Positions 39,178 to 49,118 of a stretch of DNA of 64,000 bases are shown here, one piece after another. The DNA comes from Prolixibacteraceae bacterium (GTDB lineage: Bacteria > Bacteroidota > Bacteroidia > Bacteroidales > Prolixibacteraceae): NCBI GenBank assembly GCA_003506435.1, contig DOAQ01000011.1, forward strand, positions 1 through 64,000. The letters are read 5' to 3'. The position numbers and the translations under genes were made by a program. How positions within the stretch are numbered: position 1 is the stretch's first letter; the number at the start of each line of letters is the position of its first letter. The notes beneath the pieces are model-generated. The model saw only the letters and a list, made by a program, of their open reading frames with translations. It ran no database searches and was not told where the DNA came from.

Positions 39178-39210
39178 AAAAAGCTCCGCAATGGCGGGGC
39201 TTTTTTTTTC
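39178..39210 (+). terminator. Terminator of rpmE2
   Basis: AAAAGCTCCGC and GGCGGGGCTTTT arms followed by T9. Confidence 0.9.
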
Positions 39211-39213
39211 TGC

Positions 39214-39253
39214 TTTTGTAAAAAACAAAATACTTTTCTGGCATGGCTATTGA
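39214..39253 (+). promoter_or_regulatory. Sigma-54-like site upstream of lon
   Basis: TGGCATGGCTATTGA (39239-39253) approximates the RpoN -24/-12 pattern with A for the last C. TTTTGT (39214-39219) and ACAAAA (39225-39230) around A5 form a short palindrome upstream, echoing the layout before htpG. A weak match. Confidence 0.3.
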
Positions 39254-39319
39254 CTTGTATACATCCATGCAAAAAAACAGGCTGTTGTCAGCCAGTATGT
39301 CATTATTATATAAAAAGAG

Positions 39320-41776
39320 ATGAGTGAAAATAGAAATCAAAATATTCAGAAAATATATCTTTCCGGCATGATGGACGATGATTCAGAATTTATTCCGATC
39401 ATTGCCGATGGCGACGATTCTGATTTGGGCGACTTTGCAGCGCCTGACAAATTGCCAATTTTACCACTCCGCAATACTGTTTTATTTCCGGGTGTGGTGC
39501 TTCCGATTACTGTCGGAAGGAAAAAATCGCTGCAATTGGTACAGGAAGCTTACAGGGGAAATCGCCTGTTGGGTACCATTGCCCAAAAAGACGGATCGGT
39601 GGATGACCCCACACCGGAAGAAGTTTATAAAATCGGAACTGTTGCACAAATCCTGAAAATTCTGGAAATGCCCGATGGTACAACGTCCGTAATCATTCAG
39701 GGAAAACGGAGATTTGAAATCCGCAACGTGTTGCAGGAATTTCCGTACATGCTGGCAACAGTTGACATTCTGGAGGACATCAAACCGCTGGAAGAAAACA
39801 CCGAATTTTCGGCCATCGTGGGTTCGCTGAAAGATCTTTCGATAAAAATTGCACAATTCTCAGCCAATGTGCCGCCTGAAGCAACTTTTGCAGTAAAAAA
39901 CATCGAAAACTCAACCTTCCTGATCAACTTTATTTGCTCGAACACCGACCTTAAAGTAGAGGAAAAACAGGAATTACTGGAAATATCGAATATCCGTGAC
40001 CGGGGAATCCAGGCCATTTCGTACCTGGTAAAAGAAGTACAAATGGCTGAACTGAAAAGGGATATTCAGAAAAAAGTAAAACTGGAACTGGACCAGCAAC
40101 AGAGGGAATATTTATTAAACCAGCAAATAAAAACCATTCAGGACGAGTTAGGAGGCAACCCGACGGAACAGGAAATTGCTGATCTGAAAGAAAAAGCGAA
40201 AGAGAAAAAATGGTCGGAAGAAACTGCCAAACATTTTGAAAAAGAAGTAAACAAACTGCATCGGCTGAATCCGGCAGCAGGAGAGTATTCGGTGCAATTT
40301 TCGTACTGCCAGACCCTGCTTGAGCTTCCGTGGAACGAATACACCGAAGATAATTTCGACCTGAAAAATGCCGAAAAAGTACTGGACGAGGATCATTATG
40401 GACTGGAAAAAGTAAAGGAACGTATACTTGAACACCTGGCCGTTTTGAAATTAAAAAACGATATGAAAGCGCCGATCCTCTGTTTATACGGCCCTCCGGG
40501 AGTTGGAAAAACTTCATTGGGGCGGTCGGTTGCACGGGCGCTCGACCGGAAATATATCCGCATGAGCCTTGGTGGACTGCGCGACGAAGCAGAAATTCGC
40601 GGACACCGGAAAACATATATCGGGGCTATGCCAGGGCGCATCATTCAGAATATTAAAAAGGCAAAATCATCGAACCCTGTTTTCATTCTGGATGAGATCG
40701 ATAAAGTATCTGCTGATTTTCATGGCGACCCGGCTTCGGCATTACTTGAAGTGCTCGATCCGGAACAAAACTTCGAGTTTCACGACAACTATGTGGAACT
40801 GGAATTCGATTTATCGAAAGTAATGTTCATTGCTACAGCCAACACGTTGAATACCATTGCACCGCCACTTCGCGACCGGTTGGAACTAATTGATGTGAGC
40901 GGATACATTGTGGAGGAAAAAATAGAAATTACCAAACGTCACCTGATCCCCAAACAGTTGGAAAATCATGGTGTTTCGGTTGACGACCTGAAATTTACGA
41001 GAGAAGTTATCGAACACATCATCCAGAGTTACACACGGGAATCGGGGGTGCGCGAACTCGACAAGAAAATTGCAAAGGTTGTCCGCCGGATAGCCCGAAA
41101 AATTGCTTTCGGTGAAGATTACAACAAAACGCTTTCAAAAACCGATATTCGCGAATTACTTGGAGTTGTGCAATACAGTAAAGAAACGTACCAGGGCAAC
41201 GAGTTTGCCGGAGTGGTTACCGGATTGGCGTGGACAGCCGTAGGCGGCGAAATCCTGTTTGTTGAAACCAGCATCAGCAAAGGCAAAGGCGGGTTAACGC
41301 TCACCGGCAATCTGGGCGAAGTGATGAAAGAATCGGCCATACTGGCCCTCGAATACATAAAATCGCATGCCGGTGAACTGGATATTCCGGTTGATTTCTT
41401 CGAAAAATATAATTTCCATATTCATGTTCCGGAGGGGGCAATACCAAAAGACGGACCTTCGGCCGGAGTCACAATGGTTACTTCCCTGGCTTCTGCAATC
41501 ACCCAAAGGAAAGTGAAGAAGAATATTGCCATGACAGGGGAAATCACGCTGCGGGGAAAAGTACTTCCAGTGGGCGGAATTAAAGAAAAAATTCTCGCTG
41601 CAAAACGGGCAGGCATCAAAGAGATTATTCTTTCAGAACAAAATAAAAAGGACCTCGAAGAAATCAAGGATATTTATATTGAAGGATTAAAATTCCACTT
41701 TGTAAAAAACATTCGTGAAGTTCTTGATTTTGCACTGCTGAAAACGAAGGTGGAAAATGCGGTAAAATATGAATAA
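39320..41776 (+). CDS. lon: ATP-dependent protease Lon
   Basis: An 818-residue cytoplasmic AAA+ serine protease that degrades damaged and regulatory proteins. It has an N-terminal LON domain (about 40-240, PILPLRNTVLFPGVVLPI), a coiled coil, an AAA+ domain with Walker A GPPGVGKTS (about 392) and Walker B FILDEIDK, and a protease domain with the Ser of KDGPSAGVTM (about 715) and the Lys of the dyad in the GGIKEK region. Full length. Confidence 0.97.
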   Translation: MSENRNQNIQKIYLSGMMDDDSEFIPIIADGDDSDLGDFAAPDKLPILPLRNTVLFPGVVLPITVGRKKSLQLVQEAYRGNRLLGTIAQKDGSVDDPTPEEVYKIGTVAQILKILEMPDGTTSVIIQGKRRFEIRNVLQEFPYMLATVDILEDIKPLEENTEFSAIVGSLKDLSIKIAQFSANVPPEATFAVKNIENSTFLINFICSNTDLKVEEKQELLEISNIRDRGIQAISYLVKEVQMAELKRDIQKKVKLELDQQQREYLLNQQIKTIQDELGGNPTEQEIADLKEKAKEKKWSEETAKHFEKEVNKLHRLNPAAGEYSVQFSYCQTLLELPWNEYTEDNFDLKNAEKVLDEDHYGLEKVKERILEHLAVLKLKNDMKAPILCLYGPPGVGKTSLGRSVARALDRKYIRMSLGGLRDEAEIRGHRKTYIGAMPGRIIQNIKKAKSSNPVFILDEIDKVSADFHGDPASALLEVLDPEQNFEFHDNYVELEFDLSKVMFIATANTLNTIAPPLRDRLELIDVSGYIVEEKIEITKRHLIPKQLENHGVSVDDLKFTREVIEHIIQSYTRESGVRELDKKIAKVVRRIARKIAFGEDYNKTLSKTDIRELLGVVQYSKETYQGNEFAGVVTGLAWTAVGGEILFVETSISKGKGGLTLTGNLGEVMKESAILALEYIKSHAGELDIPVDFFEKYNFHIHVPEGAIPKDGPSAGVTMVTSLASAITQRKVKKNIAMTGEITLRGKVLPVGGIKEKILAAKRAGIKEIILSEQNKKDLEEIKDIYIEGLKFHFVKNIREVLDFALLKTKVENAVKYE

Positions 41777-41806
41777 AAAAAGTCCTGCTCCGGCAGGATT
41801 TTTTTT
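41775..41806. terminator. Bidirectional terminator between lon and LytTR gene
   Basis: TCCTGC and GCAGGA arms flanked by A6 and T8 end both converging genes. Confidence 0.9.
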
Positions 41807-41808
41807 AT

Positions 41809-42567
41809 TCATATTGGAAAACATTTCATCCTTTCTAAAAAATCAAGGTTTTTGCGCGACAAACTTTCTTCGTAATCGATACCTTTTATATTAACAACAC
41901 AAATCTTGTCGCTACGATCAACTTTGCGAAGAAATTTCAGATTTAAGCCGGCAGACCTGCTGATTCGGTAAATATTCGGGCTATCAAATGCAGCCATCAC
42001 CTGATTCAGGCTTTGGTTAACACACTCAATGGTCCCGTCGGCCAGAAATAGTTCGCAATAGTTTCTCTGCGCGCGAATTAAAGCCACATCGTCGGAATGC
42101 AAAATGATTACTCCATTCCGGGTCGGAAGTTTTACTTTCCCGTATGTTTTTTGCGACTGGACTAAAATCTCTATTTTGCGCTCATCTTCTTCCCTACTCA
42201 GTTTTTCCCGGTATTTATGAATCACCGGCGTCAAATTTTCCGGGCCAAATGGTTTGATCAAATAATCCAAAGGTTCCGTGGCTATAACGTCGTACGCATA
42301 TTTATTGAACGCAGTAGTAAAAACAATCTGAGTTTTGTAGTTCCTTTCCTTGACAATCCTGGCAATCTCAATCCCATTCGTATCGGGCATATCAATATCC
42401 AGAAAAACAAGATCGGGGAAATATTCGCTAATCATTTGCAATCCTTCCTCCCCGGAAGAAGCTTTGCCTGTTAAATCGATTTCGGGCAATGCCTTTAAAT
42501 ACGTTTCCAAAAGCACCAGCGCTTCCTGGTCATCGTCAATAAGTATGGTTCTGATCAATTCTTCCAA
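41809..42567 (-). CDS. LytTR family response regulator (copy 2)
   Basis: A 252-residue two-component regulator. The receiver domain (1-120) has the acidic pair IDDDQEALVL, phospho-Asp in VFLDIDMPDTNG (about 57), TTAFN and the Lys of LIKPFGPEN. The LytTR DNA-binding domain (about 150-250) has LIRAQRNYCELFLADG and NIYRISRSAGLNLKFL. It lies 13 nt downstream of a similar gene, forming a two-regulator operon without a kinase in the window. Confidence 0.92.
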   Translation of the reverse strand: MEELIRTILIDDDQEALVLLETYLKALPEIDLTGKASSGEEGLQMISEYFPDLVFLDIDMPDTNGIEIARIVKERNYKTQIVFTTAFNKYAYDVIATEPLDYLIKPFGPENLTPVIHKYREKLSREEDERKIEILVQSQKTYGKVKLPTRNGVIILHSDDVALIRAQRNYCELFLADGTIECVNQSLNQVMAAFDSPNIYRISRSAGLNLKFLRKVDRSDKICVVNIKGIDYEESLSRKNLDFLERMKCFPI

Positions 42568-42580
42568 TGTTCAGTTTCTT

Positions 42581-43330
42581 TTAAAAATCCATGTTACACA
42601 ATGCTCTCAGATGCCCCTTTGTCCCCTGTAATATAAATTCCTTCCCATCAACCAGCAACAGACAGGTATCGTTGCCTCGATTTACCGACCGGAGCCAATT
42701 TGCATTGATCAAAGTGGAACGGCTAATCCGCACAAAGTTAAATTTCAGCAATACTTCTTCAACTTTCGCAAGGTAGGTATTTGCCATTTCCTGTTTCCCG
42801 TTCGAAAAATAAATATTGGTATATGCCCCGTCAGCCTGGCAATATACAATATCTTTCGGCTCGACAAGAACATAACTATTGCGTGAATTGAATTTTATTT
42901 TCACCCCGTCGTCCAACTCTTTTAAAACCTCTTTCAGCTTTTTTTCAGGATTGGTAATTATTTTCAAACGAAACCTGTCGATTATATTGAAAAGTTCAAC
43001 CTTATTGATAGGTTTCAGGATATAATCAAATACATCAAATTTTATCGCATCAACAGCAAAATTCCGGGAAGATGACACAATTACAAAATGTGTTTTTATC
43101 GGTTGACGGCTCAGCAAGCCTAAAAAATCGATTCCCGATTTGCCGGGCAACTGAATATCAAGAAAAACAATGTCAGGCGATGTTTCCATTAATTTAAAAA
43201 GAGCATCTTCTGCTGAGTGTGCTTCGATTATTTGAGAAAACCCTCCATGTTGCTTTAAATACATGCGAAGTAAATCTCTCGATTCCTTGTCATCCTCAAC
43301 AATTAAAGCAATAACCTTCATGTTTTTCAT
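42581..43330 (-). CDS. LytTR family response regulator (copy 1)
   Basis: A 249-residue receiver-LytTR protein. Phospho-Asp lies in VFLDIQLPGKSG (about 56) and the receiver Lys in ILKPINKVEL. The LytTR domain shows IVYCQADGAYTNIYFSNG and NFVRISRSTLINANWL. It is related to, but clearly diverged from, the following regulator. The cognate histidine kinase (usually a LytS/YehU-type membrane kinase) is not adjacent, so it must be elsewhere. Confidence 0.92.
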   Translation of the reverse strand: MKNMKVIALIVEDDKESRDLLRMYLKQHGGFSQIIEAHSAEDALFKLMETSPDIVFLDIQLPGKSGIDFLGLLSRQPIKTHFVIVSSSRNFAVDAIKFDVFDYILKPINKVELFNIIDRFRLKIITNPEKKLKEVLKELDDGVKIKFNSRNSYVLVEPKDIVYCQADGAYTNIYFSNGKQEMANTYLAKVEEVLLKFNFVRISRSTLINANWLRSVNRGNDTCLLLVDGKEFILQGTKGHLRALCNMDF

Positions 43331-43501
43331 AATCTGCGACCAATGTACAATCCTTTTAATTTTTCCTAAAGATAAAAAGTTTTTAAAATGCTCCTGAAAA
43401 CTTATGTCAAAAAATAGTTTGGCATTTTATCACTCACTCATTAGAATGGTATATTTTTGGATTGTTTATTCTACTTTTGTAGAAATCAAGTATTTTCAAA
43501 C

Positions 43502-44626
43502 ATGATCCAACTTCAAGGTAAAACCCGGAATGTATTCTTTGTAATTGGTGGACTGTTTGTCCTTTTCGTAATTTGGTATTTCAGTTCCATTGTATCGTAT
43601 ATTCTTATTTCGGCAGTCCTTTCATTAATGGGAAGGCCGGTCGTCCGTTTTCTCCAGAAAATTAAGATCTGGAAAATCCGGTTTTCACGGTCGTTCAGTT
43701 CATTTTTAACACTGATCCTTATATGGCTCCTGTTCATAGGTTTTTTCCGGTTTATGATTCCTTTGCTGTTCAATGAGTTTGAGGAACTGTCAAACATCGA
43801 TCTCGAAGCAATGATCGAAGAAATAGAAGAGCCCATACGCCAATTTATGAGCTTCGTTGGCAACAACAACAATGTGGATATGAGTAACCAGACTTTTATG
43901 GAAATCATAAAAGAACAACTTAGTACACGAATCGATTTCTCTCAACTGTCTGATGTGTTGACTTTTCTTGCCGGTGCTTTGGGTGAATTACTGGTTGCAT
44001 GCTTTTCCATATCCTTTATTACCTTCTTTTTTCTGAATGATGAAAACATGTTTAACGATGGTATTTTACTGATTGTCCCGACTGAATACGAAGAAAAGGT
44101 AAAAAAAATACTGCATTCCATTTATTATCTGTTACGCCGGTATTTTATAGGACTGATGCTCGAAGTACTCATGGTGATGTTGCTGATCACCATGGGACTG
44201 ACAATTGTTGGGATTGGCTTTCAACATGCGGTGGTCATTGGTTTGTTCTGCGGATTATTAAATATTATCCCGTACCTGGGCCCCTGGATGGGAGCTTTGG
44301 GTGGTATTCTGGTCGGAATTGCCATCAACCTGAACTATGACTTCGTAAATCACACGCTGCCCCTTTTAGGACTAATGGTTCTTGTTTTTGTCATCGTGCG
44401 GGTTCTCGACGACGTACTGTTTCAACCCCTGATTTATTCCAGCAGCGTAAAAGCCCACCCAATGGAAATATTTCTGGTAATTATGGTTGCAGGCAGCCTT
44501 GCCGGAATATTGGGCATGATCCTGGCAATACCAACGTATACCATCCTTCGGGTAATAGCCAAAGAGTTTTTCAATAACATGAAAGTGGTACGTAAGATTA
44601 CCGAAAACCTGGAAGAGGTCAAATAG
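43502..44626 (+). CDS. AI-2E family transporter
   Basis: A membrane protein of about 374 residues in the AI-2E/TqsA-YdiK family with eight spans. I choose the ATG at 43502 (MIQLQGKTRNVFFVIGGLFV), which puts the first span near the N-terminus; upstream codons to 43457 have no ATG context. The C-terminal half has the conserved GLLNIIPYLGPWMGALGG and a loop with VLDDVLFQP. The family exports AI-2 or other small molecules or ions. Two TAnnTTTG boxes (43452-43459, 43472-43479) lie upstream. Confidence 0.88.
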   Translation: MIQLQGKTRNVFFVIGGLFVLFVIWYFSSIVSYILISAVLSLMGRPVVRFLQKIKIWKIRFSRSFSSFLTLILIWLLFIGFFRFMIPLLFNEFEELSNIDLEAMIEEIEEPIRQFMSFVGNNNNVDMSNQTFMEIIKEQLSTRIDFSQLSDVLTFLAGALGELLVACFSISFITFFFLNDENMFNDGILLIVPTEYEEKVKKILHSIYYLLRRYFIGLMLEVLMVMLLITMGLTIVGIGFQHAVVIGLFCGLLNIIPYLGPWMGALGGILVGIAINLNYDFVNHTLPLLGLMVLVFVIVRVLDDVLFQPLIYSSSVKAHPMEIFLVIMVAGSLAGILGMILAIPTYTILRVIAKEFFNNMKVVRKITENLEEVK

Positions 44627-44871
44627 ATTTTTTCTAAATATTTTCCAAACAGAATAAATCATACTTATTGCTCTTTTCTCATCCCTCTGAGAATAGTATT
44701 CATATTCAGAAAATTAAAGTATTTCATAAAATACAGGAATCATAAATGCAGACAAGGATTTTATCTGCGCCAAATTTTTTATATTTATATAGAAAACCAT
44801 TGATGTAATGATTTGTTGTAGGTGTTACAACTTTTAAAAATGGTTTAAAAACATTTAATAAACCTGAGAAA

Positions 44872-46035
44872 ATGAGAAGATATTTCCTTGTGTTCCCTTT
44901 CCTTTTTCGTTTTTCATTCATCTTATTGATCATTTTGACCCTACATTTTGCCACCGGCAAGTTTGCCTTTGCCTCCGGAAATAACAGCCAACCCGGGTTG
45001 GTAAATGGTCATTCGAATGAAGACATCAAACGCGGGCAGCGCTTTTTTATGGGTTTACTGCCTTTCGATCGCAAAGGAGAATCGTGTGTTTCGTGCCACA
45101 ACCTGAAACCGGCAGACACCTTGAACTGGAATCCGTCTGCGATTGCCATTGCAGAAAAGTATATCGAAAAAGATTTTGCGGAATTTCAGGCGGCAGTGAT
45201 GCAGCCTTCAGGGAAAAAAATGGAAGCCTCGCACCAAAATTTTGAGATACCGGAAGAGGATCTGAAACTGGTAAAAGTTTACCTCGACAATCTGGCAATG
45301 ACCGGGCTTCCCGCCGAAAAACCGAGCATTAATAACATTCTTCTTTTTATTTTTCTGGGACTCCTGATTACCTGGGCACTTGCCGAACTAATTTTCTTCC
45401 GGAAAATAAAACACAAAATAATACCGACCATCATTTTTGTTGCAGCTTTTGGCTTTCAGGTAAAAATGATTGTTACAGAAGCTACAAAACTGGGACGCTC
45501 GCAAGGTTATGCCCCCGACCAACCCATCAAATTTTCGCACAAGGTACATGCCGGCGATAATAAAATTGATTGTTTGTATTGCCACCATACCGCAGAGCAG
45601 AGTAAGTCGGCAGGCATACCGGCCATGAATTTATGTATGAACTGCCACGTGCTGATCCGCGAAGGAACCAACTCAGGCAAGTTTGAAATTGCCAAAATTG
45701 TTAACGCAGTTGAACACAAAACACCTATCGAATGGATGCGCCTGCACAACCTGCCCGATCACGTATTTTTCAGCCATGCAGTTCATGTTGGATCGGCGAA
45801 ACTCGATTGCCAGAAATGCCACGGACCGGTCGAAGAAATGGACATCATGAAACAGCAAAACGATCTTTCGATGGGCTGGTGTATAAACTGTCACCGCGAA
45901 ACGCAGGTTGACTTTGCCAACAATCCGTATTTTGAATCGTACGCACAAATGCACGAAGATTTCAAATCGGGGAAACGGGCCAAACCAACGGCAGAAGAAA
46001 TGGGAGCCAACGATTGTATGAAGTGCCATTATTAG
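44872..46035 (+). CDS. actA: Alternative complex III multiheme cytochrome c subunit ActA
   Basis: A 387-residue c-type cytochrome of the quinol:cytochrome c oxidoreductase ACIII. Six CxxCH haem motifs are visible: CVSCH (about 72) in an N-terminal monohaem-like part, then after two membrane spans (about 148-190) CLYCH, CMNCH, CQKCH, CINCH and CMKCH. Canonical ActA is described as pentahaem, so the N-terminal haem looks additional. First gene of the act run. The TAG stop is followed at once by eight TAGTGAG-type heptamers. Confidence 0.92.
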   Translation: MRRYFLVFPFLFRFSFILLIILTLHFATGKFAFASGNNSQPGLVNGHSNEDIKRGQRFFMGLLPFDRKGESCVSCHNLKPADTLNWNPSAIAIAEKYIEKDFAEFQAAVMQPSGKKMEASHQNFEIPEEDLKLVKVYLDNLAMTGLPAEKPSINNILLFIFLGLLITWALAELIFFRKIKHKIIPTIIFVAAFGFQVKMIVTEATKLGRSQGYAPDQPIKFSHKVHAGDNKIDCLYCHHTAEQSKSAGIPAMNLCMNCHVLIREGTNSGKFEIAKIVNAVEHKTPIEWMRLHNLPDHVFFSHAVHVGSAKLDCQKCHGPVEEMDIMKQQNDLSMGWCINCHRETQVDFANNPYFESYAQMHEDFKSGKRAKPTAEEMGANDCMKCHY

Positions 46036-46091
46036 TAGTGAGTAGTGAGTAGTGAGTAGTGAGTAGTGAGTAGTGAGTAGTGAGTAGCGAG
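46036..46091 (+). repeat. Heptanucleotide microsatellite (TAGTGAG)
   Basis: Seven perfect TAGTGAG units (46036-46084) and one TAGCGAG unit directly follow the actA stop codon. The period of 7 places stop codons in every frame. A sister array of TAGTAAG follows actD. Confidence 0.95.
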
Positions 46092-46150
46092 ATATGAGTC
46101 GTGAGTGAAGATATGATTTTGAAATAAATACGAAATAACAGATAACTTCG

Positions 46151-49096
46151 ATGAAGACATACTGGAGAAGTTTAGATGAACTGGCCGACCCGAAGGAATT
46201 CAGGATAAAAGAGGCACGAGCTGAAGCCCGGCAAAAAAGCTTGTTGCTGAAAAAAGAAAATGAAGCGAACCACCCGTCGCGACGCGATTTTCTGAAAACG
46301 CTCGGATTCAGCCTTGCAGCCGCATCCATTGCCGCCAGTTGCAAACGCCCGATCGACAAAATGATTCCCTACCTCATAAAACCGGAAGAAGTAACCCCGG
46401 GAATGGCCAACTATTACGCATCGACCTATTACGACGGAGGTGATTATTGCAGTGTACTGGTGAAGGTACGCGACGGAAGGCCGATTAAAATTGAAGGGAA
46501 TTCGCTCAGCCCTGTTTCTCAGGAGGGTACCAGTGCACGGGTACAAGCTTCGATCCTGAATTTATACGATGGCGCGCGCTACAAATCGCCCATGCATTCG
46601 GGTGCTGAAACCAGTTGGAAAATGGCCGATGCCGAAATCATTGAAACACTGCGAAAAATTCAGCAGGAAAACGGAAAAACAGTTTTACTTACTTCAACGA
46701 TAATTTCACCTTCAACCCAAGCCATTATCCAGCAATTTCTGAAGAAAAATCCGAACACGGAATGGATTCAGTACGATGCCGTTTCCGCTTCCGGAATGCT
46801 GGTTGCCAACGAAAAATCGTTCGGGTTGAATGCCATCCCCGACTATCGTTTCGACAAAGCAAAACTGGTGGTCAGTTTTGGCGCCGACTTTCTGGGCACC
46901 TGGCTGTCGCCGGTTGAATACACAAAAAATTATACCTCAGCCCGTAATTTACGCGACGGGCAAAAAGAAATGCTGCGTCATTATCAGTTTGAATCGGGCA
47001 TGACGCTGACCGGCTCAAATGCCGATGTACGTTTCCCTGTAAAACCTTCGGAAGAAAGCGGGATTGTGCTGGCTTTGTACAATGCTATTGCCAAAGCAAA
47101 AGGCGCACAAACGCTGACCGGCGCTTCAAGCGCGGTTGATATCAGTGGTCTGGCCGAAGAACTGCTTGCCAACGAGGGCCATTCAATGGTTATTTCAGGA
47201 AGCAACAATGAAAATATTCAATTGCTGGTAAACGGCATCAATCAGTTGCTGGGCAACTACGGACCCGTTATTTCGTGGGATACCCCGCTGCAAACCCGTA
47301 AAGGACGCGACGAAGCAATGAATACACTCATTGCCGGTCTGGAAGGTGGGAAAATTTCTGCTTTACTGGTTTGGGGCGCCAACCCGGTATTCGACCATCC
47401 GAAGGGAAAAGCAATTGAAACAGCAATAAAAAAACTAACCTTGTCTGTTTCGTTCGCCGAGCGGAAAGACGAGACAGCGAAAGCATGTCAATACATTTTG
47501 CCGGAACCAAATTATCTGGAAAGCTGGGGCGACTTTGAACCCAAAAGCGGAATCCTGAGTCTGGCACAACCAACCATCGCTCCGTTGTTTAATTCCCGGC
47601 CTGTTCAGGAAACTTTATTGAAATGGTCGGGCGAAACACTCCGCTACAAACAATACATTGAAGAATACTGGCAAGCCAATTTCTTTCCGCAACAAAATGA
47701 TTTTACCGATTTCCGCATATTCCGTAACAATACATTACAAAAAGGAGTTTTTTCTGTTCCGAAGAAAAACGAAGTTGAATACTCCGCAAACGGTCTGGCT
47801 GAAGCCGGACAAAAAATTCCTTCAGCAAAAACAGGAATTGAAATTGCACTTTACGAAACGGTTGCCATCGGCAACGGAAAATACGGCAACAACCCGTGGT
47901 TACAGGAATTACCCGATCCGGTTGCAAAAATCAGTTGGGACAATTTTGCTGCCGTTCCGGTTGCTTATGCCGAAGAAAACGGATTGAACAACGAAGATGT
48001 GATCACCGTTAACGGAATGGAACTGCCGGTATTTATCCAGCCCGGACAGGCAAAAGATACGATTTCCGTTGCACTTGGCTACGGACGCGCCCATGCAGGC
48101 AAAGTAGGCGAAAAAATTGGCAAGGATGTTTATCCGTGGGTCAGGCTGGAAAACGGAAACCGTACTTACTTTGTTGAAAATGCCAGTATTTCGAAGGTTG
48201 AAGGTAAAACGTTTGAACTGGCGATCTCGCAAACACATCATTCGATGGAAGGCCGCCCGATTGCCCGCGAAACGACATTGGAAGATTATATAAAAAATCC
48301 TTCCGCAGGGAATGAACTGAGGAAAAAGCATCAGGCAGAATCGGTCACTTTGTATGAAAAAATGGACTTTCCCGGCCATCATTGGGGCATGGCTGTCGAT
48401 TTGAATTCGTGTACAGGCTGTGGCAACTGCGCCATCGCATGTCAGGCCGAAAATAATATTCAGGTAATTGGCAAGGAACAGGTTCGCAACCGCCGTATCA
48501 TGCACTGGATACGCATTGACCGGTACTATTCGGAGAAACCGGAAAATCCGGCCGTGTCGTTCCAGCCTGTGATGTGCCAGCATTGCGACAATGCGCCCTG
48601 TGAAAATGTTTGTCCGGTGGCAGCAACGCCACACAGCAACGAAGGCCTCAACCAAATGGTTTATAACCGTTGCGTGGGAACCAAATACTGTGTAAATAAC
48701 TGTCCGTACAGGGTGCGCCGTTTCAACTGGTTCCAGTACGCGAGAAACGATAAGTTCGATTACAATGCGAACAACGATCTGGGCCTCATGGTGCTGAATC
48801 CCGATGTGACTGTTCGTTCGCGTGGAGTGGTTGAAAAATGCTCGATGTGCGTGCAACGCATTCAGGAGAAAAAACAGGAAGCGAAACTGGCTGGTCGTAA
48901 AATTGAAGACGGCGAAATTAAAACAGCATGTGCCCAATCGTGTCCGGGTAATGCCATTGTTTTTGGCGATATGAACGATCCGAACAGCCGCATTTCGAAA
49001 CTGTTTAAAGACGAGCGGAACTATCATTTGCTGGAAGAATTGCACACCCTTCCGTCGGTAGGTTACCTGACCAAAGTAAGAAATAATATTGTCTGA
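46151..49096 (+). CDS. actB: ACIII molybdopterin-like/iron-sulfur subunit ActB
   Basis: A 981-residue periplasmic subunit exported by Tat (SRRDFLKTLGFSLAAASIAAS, then Cys, so probably a Tat lipoprotein). The N-terminal two thirds resemble molybdopterin oxidoreductases but ActB is known to lack the cofactor. The C-terminal third has four Fe-S cluster cysteine sets: CTGCGNCAIAC, CQHCDNAPCENVCP, CVGTKYCVNNCP and CSMCVQRI..CAQSCP. It passes electrons between quinol oxidation and the haem subunits. The fused B1/B2 form is as in other Bacteroidota. Confidence 0.95.
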   Translation: MKTYWRSLDELADPKEFRIKEARAEARQKSLLLKKENEANHPSRRDFLKTLGFSLAAASIAASCKRPIDKMIPYLIKPEEVTPGMANYYASTYYDGGDYCSVLVKVRDGRPIKIEGNSLSPVSQEGTSARVQASILNLYDGARYKSPMHSGAETSWKMADAEIIETLRKIQQENGKTVLLTSTIISPSTQAIIQQFLKKNPNTEWIQYDAVSASGMLVANEKSFGLNAIPDYRFDKAKLVVSFGADFLGTWLSPVEYTKNYTSARNLRDGQKEMLRHYQFESGMTLTGSNADVRFPVKPSEESGIVLALYNAIAKAKGAQTLTGASSAVDISGLAEELLANEGHSMVISGSNNENIQLLVNGINQLLGNYGPVISWDTPLQTRKGRDEAMNTLIAGLEGGKISALLVWGANPVFDHPKGKAIETAIKKLTLSVSFAERKDETAKACQYILPEPNYLESWGDFEPKSGILSLAQPTIAPLFNSRPVQETLLKWSGETLRYKQYIEEYWQANFFPQQNDFTDFRIFRNNTLQKGVFSVPKKNEVEYSANGLAEAGQKIPSAKTGIEIALYETVAIGNGKYGNNPWLQELPDPVAKISWDNFAAVPVAYAEENGLNNEDVITVNGMELPVFIQPGQAKDTISVALGYGRAHAGKVGEKIGKDVYPWVRLENGNRTYFVENASISKVEGKTFELAISQTHHSMEGRPIARETTLEDYIKNPSAGNELRKKHQAESVTLYEKMDFPGHHWGMAVDLNSCTGCGNCAIACQAENNIQVIGKEQVRNRRIMHWIRIDRYYSEKPENPAVSFQPVMCQHCDNAPCENVCPVAATPHSNEGLNQMVYNRCVGTKYCVNNCPYRVRRFNWFQYARNDKFDYNANNDLGLMVLNPDVTVRSRGVVEKCSMCVQRIQEKKQEAKLAGRKIEDGEIKTACAQSCPGNAIVFGDMNDPNSRISKLFKDERNYHLLEELHTLPSVGYLTKVRNNIV

Positions 49097-49118
49097 GATT
49101 CAATAATAGTTGGCAAGT

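Noticed and set aside
47909..49045. 378-residue open frame antisense to actB
   Set aside because: It is the shadow of a gene with clear Fe-S motifs on the other strand.
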